NCBI GenBank assembly: GCA_900556615.1
Contig: USPP01000084.1
Span: 1-6,702 of the forward strand
Length of the DNA: 6,702 nucleotides
Source: an uncultured Eubacteriales bacterium
GTDB taxonomy: Bacteria > Bacillota > Clostridia > Oscillospirales > CAG-272
Reading direction: 5' to 3'
Made by a program: the position numbers and the translations under genes. Below are positions 5,888 through 6,702 of this stretch, one piece after another (position 1 is the stretch's first letter; the number at the start of each line of letters is the position of its first letter). The notes under the pieces were generated by a model that was not told the origin of the DNA, did not search any database, and worked only from the letters and a program-made list of their open reading frames with translations.

Positions 5888-6156
5888 CAAAAACCGAACT
5901 TATCGCAGAGGTCGCGGAGAAAACCGGACTTAAAAAGAAGGACGCGGAGGCAGCTGTCTCTTCCGTACTGACTGCCATCGCGGACAAGCTTGCCGCCGGA
6001 GAAAAGGTTCAGCTTGTCGGCTTCGGAACCTTTGAGGTTAAAGAGCGTGCCGAAAGAGACGGAAGGAATCCTTTTACCGGCGAAGCGATTAAAATTGCCG
6101 CTTCCAAACGTCCGGTATTTACTGCCGGGAAGGCTCTTCGCGATCAGGTAAAGTAA
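5884..6156 (+). CDS. hup: DNA-binding protein HU
   Basis: A 90-residue histone-like nucleoid protein, the full normal length for bacterial HU. Seen: N-terminal dimerisation helices ([20 protein letters not shown] onward), the core [11 protein letters not shown] (42-52), the DNA-grasping arm [12 protein letters not shown] (60-71) with Pro63 at the tip position that intercalates into DNA, and the closing helix after [17 protein letters not shown] dimers bend and compact DNA without strong sequence preference. The ATG follows GAGG (5874-5877) by six bases. rqcP begins two bases after the stop codon, and the hup-yabO-yabP order is common in Clostridia. Expression probably depends on the promoter at 5703 and the structured leader. 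Confidence 0.97.
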   Translation: MTKTELIAEVAEKTGLKKKDAEAAVSSVLTAIADKLAAGEKVQLVGFGTFEVKERAERDGRNPFTGEAIKIAASKRPVFTAGKALRDQVK

Positions 6157-6157
6157 T

Positions 6158-6400
6158 ATGCGCCTTGACAAGTATCTTAAAGTCTCAAGACTCATAAAGC
6201 GTCGTACCGTAGCAAACGAGGCTTGCGATAATGCACATGTGACGGTTAACGGAAAACCTGCCAAAGCATCGTATGATGTAAAGGAAAACGATATTATTGT
6301 AATTTCCTTCGGGGAACGGAGTCTTAAGGTTCGGGTGCTTGATATAAAGGAGCATACTCTTAAGGCTGACGCGGCATCGCTTTATGAGGTGCTTGACTGA
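6158..6400 (+). CDS. rqcP: S4-domain ribosome quality-control protein RqcP (YabO)
   Basis: An 80-residue single S4 RNA-binding domain protein. Seen: the opening MRLDKYLKVSRLIKRRTVAN with Arg2, Arg15 and Arg16 in the RNA-contacting face, then VTVNGKPAKASYDVKENDII, the classic S4 loop and strand. In Bacillus subtilis the ortholog (about 86 residues) binds stalled 50S subunits together with RqcH and supports C-terminal alanine tailing of incomplete proteins. The ATG lies one base after the hup stop, with AGG (6146-6148) inside hup as a modest ribosome site, so translation is probably coupled to hup. A generic Hsp15-like S4 protein is the alternative, but the size and the hup/yabP neighbours favour RqcP. 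Confidence 0.9.
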   Translation: MRLDKYLKVSRLIKRRTVANEACDNAHVTVNGKPAKASYDVKENDIIVISFGERSLKVRVLDIKEHTLKADAASLYEVLD

Positions 6401-6423
6401 TTCAGCAAAAAAATCCTGTGTTG

Positions 6424-6452
6424 TCATTATGCCGCCCCCTTAATCATATATT
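6424..6452 (+). promoter_or_regulatory. Possible sigma-E-type sporulation promoter of yabP
   Basis: CATATATT (6445-6452) resembles the -10 of mother-cell sigma factors (sigma-E CATAnnnT; the following A also fits sigma-K CATAnnnTA). TCATTAT (6424-6430), 14 bases upstream, matches five of seven positions of the sigma-E -35. In Bacillus subtilis yabP and yabQ depend on sigma-E. This is sequence matching only; the 82-base gap after rqcP leaves room for such a promoter. Confidence 0.35.
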
Positions 6453-6482
6453 ATAGTAATATTTGTTTTATCGGAGGCGGCA

Positions 6483-6702
6483 ATGACAGAAAAAGGTGAG
6501 TTGAATCGGCAGAATCAAAGCGACGAGCAGAAGCTCTTGATACTTGACCGAAAAATAATGAATATATCCGGCGTTCTTGATGTCGTTAGCTTTGACGAGA
6601 CAGGAGCGGTTCTTCGGACTTCTCTCGGCACCCTGACCATCGACGGGGAAGAGCTTCATGTAGTAAAGCTTGATCTCGGAAATGGAAGCGTGGTAATTGA
6701 GG
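6483..6702 (+). CDS. yabP: Sporulation protein YabP, 5' part
   Basis: The first 73 residues of a frame that runs off the right edge. After a polar N terminus it reads LDRKIMNISGVLDVVSFDET, then VLRTSLGTLTIDGEELHVVK and LDLGNGSVVIE. This is the characteristic YabP/YqfC beta-rich pattern: a G-V-x-D-V-x-S-F-D segment, then LGTLTIxGxxLHVxKLxLxxG. The family (about 100 residues in full) acts in the mother cell during spore formation, and yabQ and divIC usually follow. The ATG at 6483 is set by GGAGG (6473-6477) five bases upstream. Its presence implies an endospore former. Confidence 0.92.
   Translation, partial: MTEKGELNRQNQSDEQKLLILDRKIMNISGVLDVVSFDETGAVLRTSLGTLTIDGEELHVVKLDLGNGSVVIE

Noticed and set aside
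5788..6264. 158-codon minus-strand frame opposite hup and rqcP
   Set aside because: It is antisense to two well-identified genes and has no domain of its own.

Overview
The window looks like chromosomal DNA from an endospore-forming, moderately AT-rich member of the Clostridia (Firmicutes). The evidence is the hup-rqcP(yabO)-yabP gene order at the right end, strong Gram-positive ribosome binding sites, near-consensus sigma-A promoters and a secreted transglutaminase-like protein. Genus cannot be named from the sequence alone.

Left part (1-1500): on the minus strand is a secreted transglutaminase-like protein that runs off the left edge. Its catalytic Cys-His-Asp domain is intact. The reading frame breaks near 270-300, at the start of a Ser/Thr/Asp-rich tail, and the true tail continues to the edge in another frame. 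A minus-strand promoter for this gene (1298-1326) and a perfect-consensus plus-strand promoter (1450-1478) share the intergenic space.

Middle (1450-4413): a heavy-metal resistance operon. It encodes an ArsR/SmtB-family metal-sensing repressor (1537-1899), a free-standing 72-residue HMA metal-binding protein (2180-2398) and a P1B-type Zn/Cd/Pb-exporting ATPase without its own HMA domain (2548-4413). Overlapping inverted repeats just after the -10 box (1483-1505) are the likely operator. In the expected circuit, metal binding releases the repressor and the ATPase then pumps metal out, perhaps with the small HMA protein delivering the ion.

About 1.3-1.4 kb without a convincing gene follows (4414-5770). 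It holds a possible 23-codon ORF, a perfect 12-bp inverted repeat, a roughly 180-bp element bounded by 19-bp inverted repeats starting and ending in TTAA (MITE-like), and a run of short hairpins. I read it as interspersed-repeat or decayed mobile DNA between the metal operon and the core chromosome.

Right part (5703-6702): a sigma-A-like promoter, a GC-rich leader with competing stem-loops and a candidate 38-codon leader ORF whose stop overlaps the hup start, then hup (HU), rqcP/yabO (ribosome quality control) and the 5' part of yabP (sporulation), the last preceded by a possible sigma-E-type promoter.
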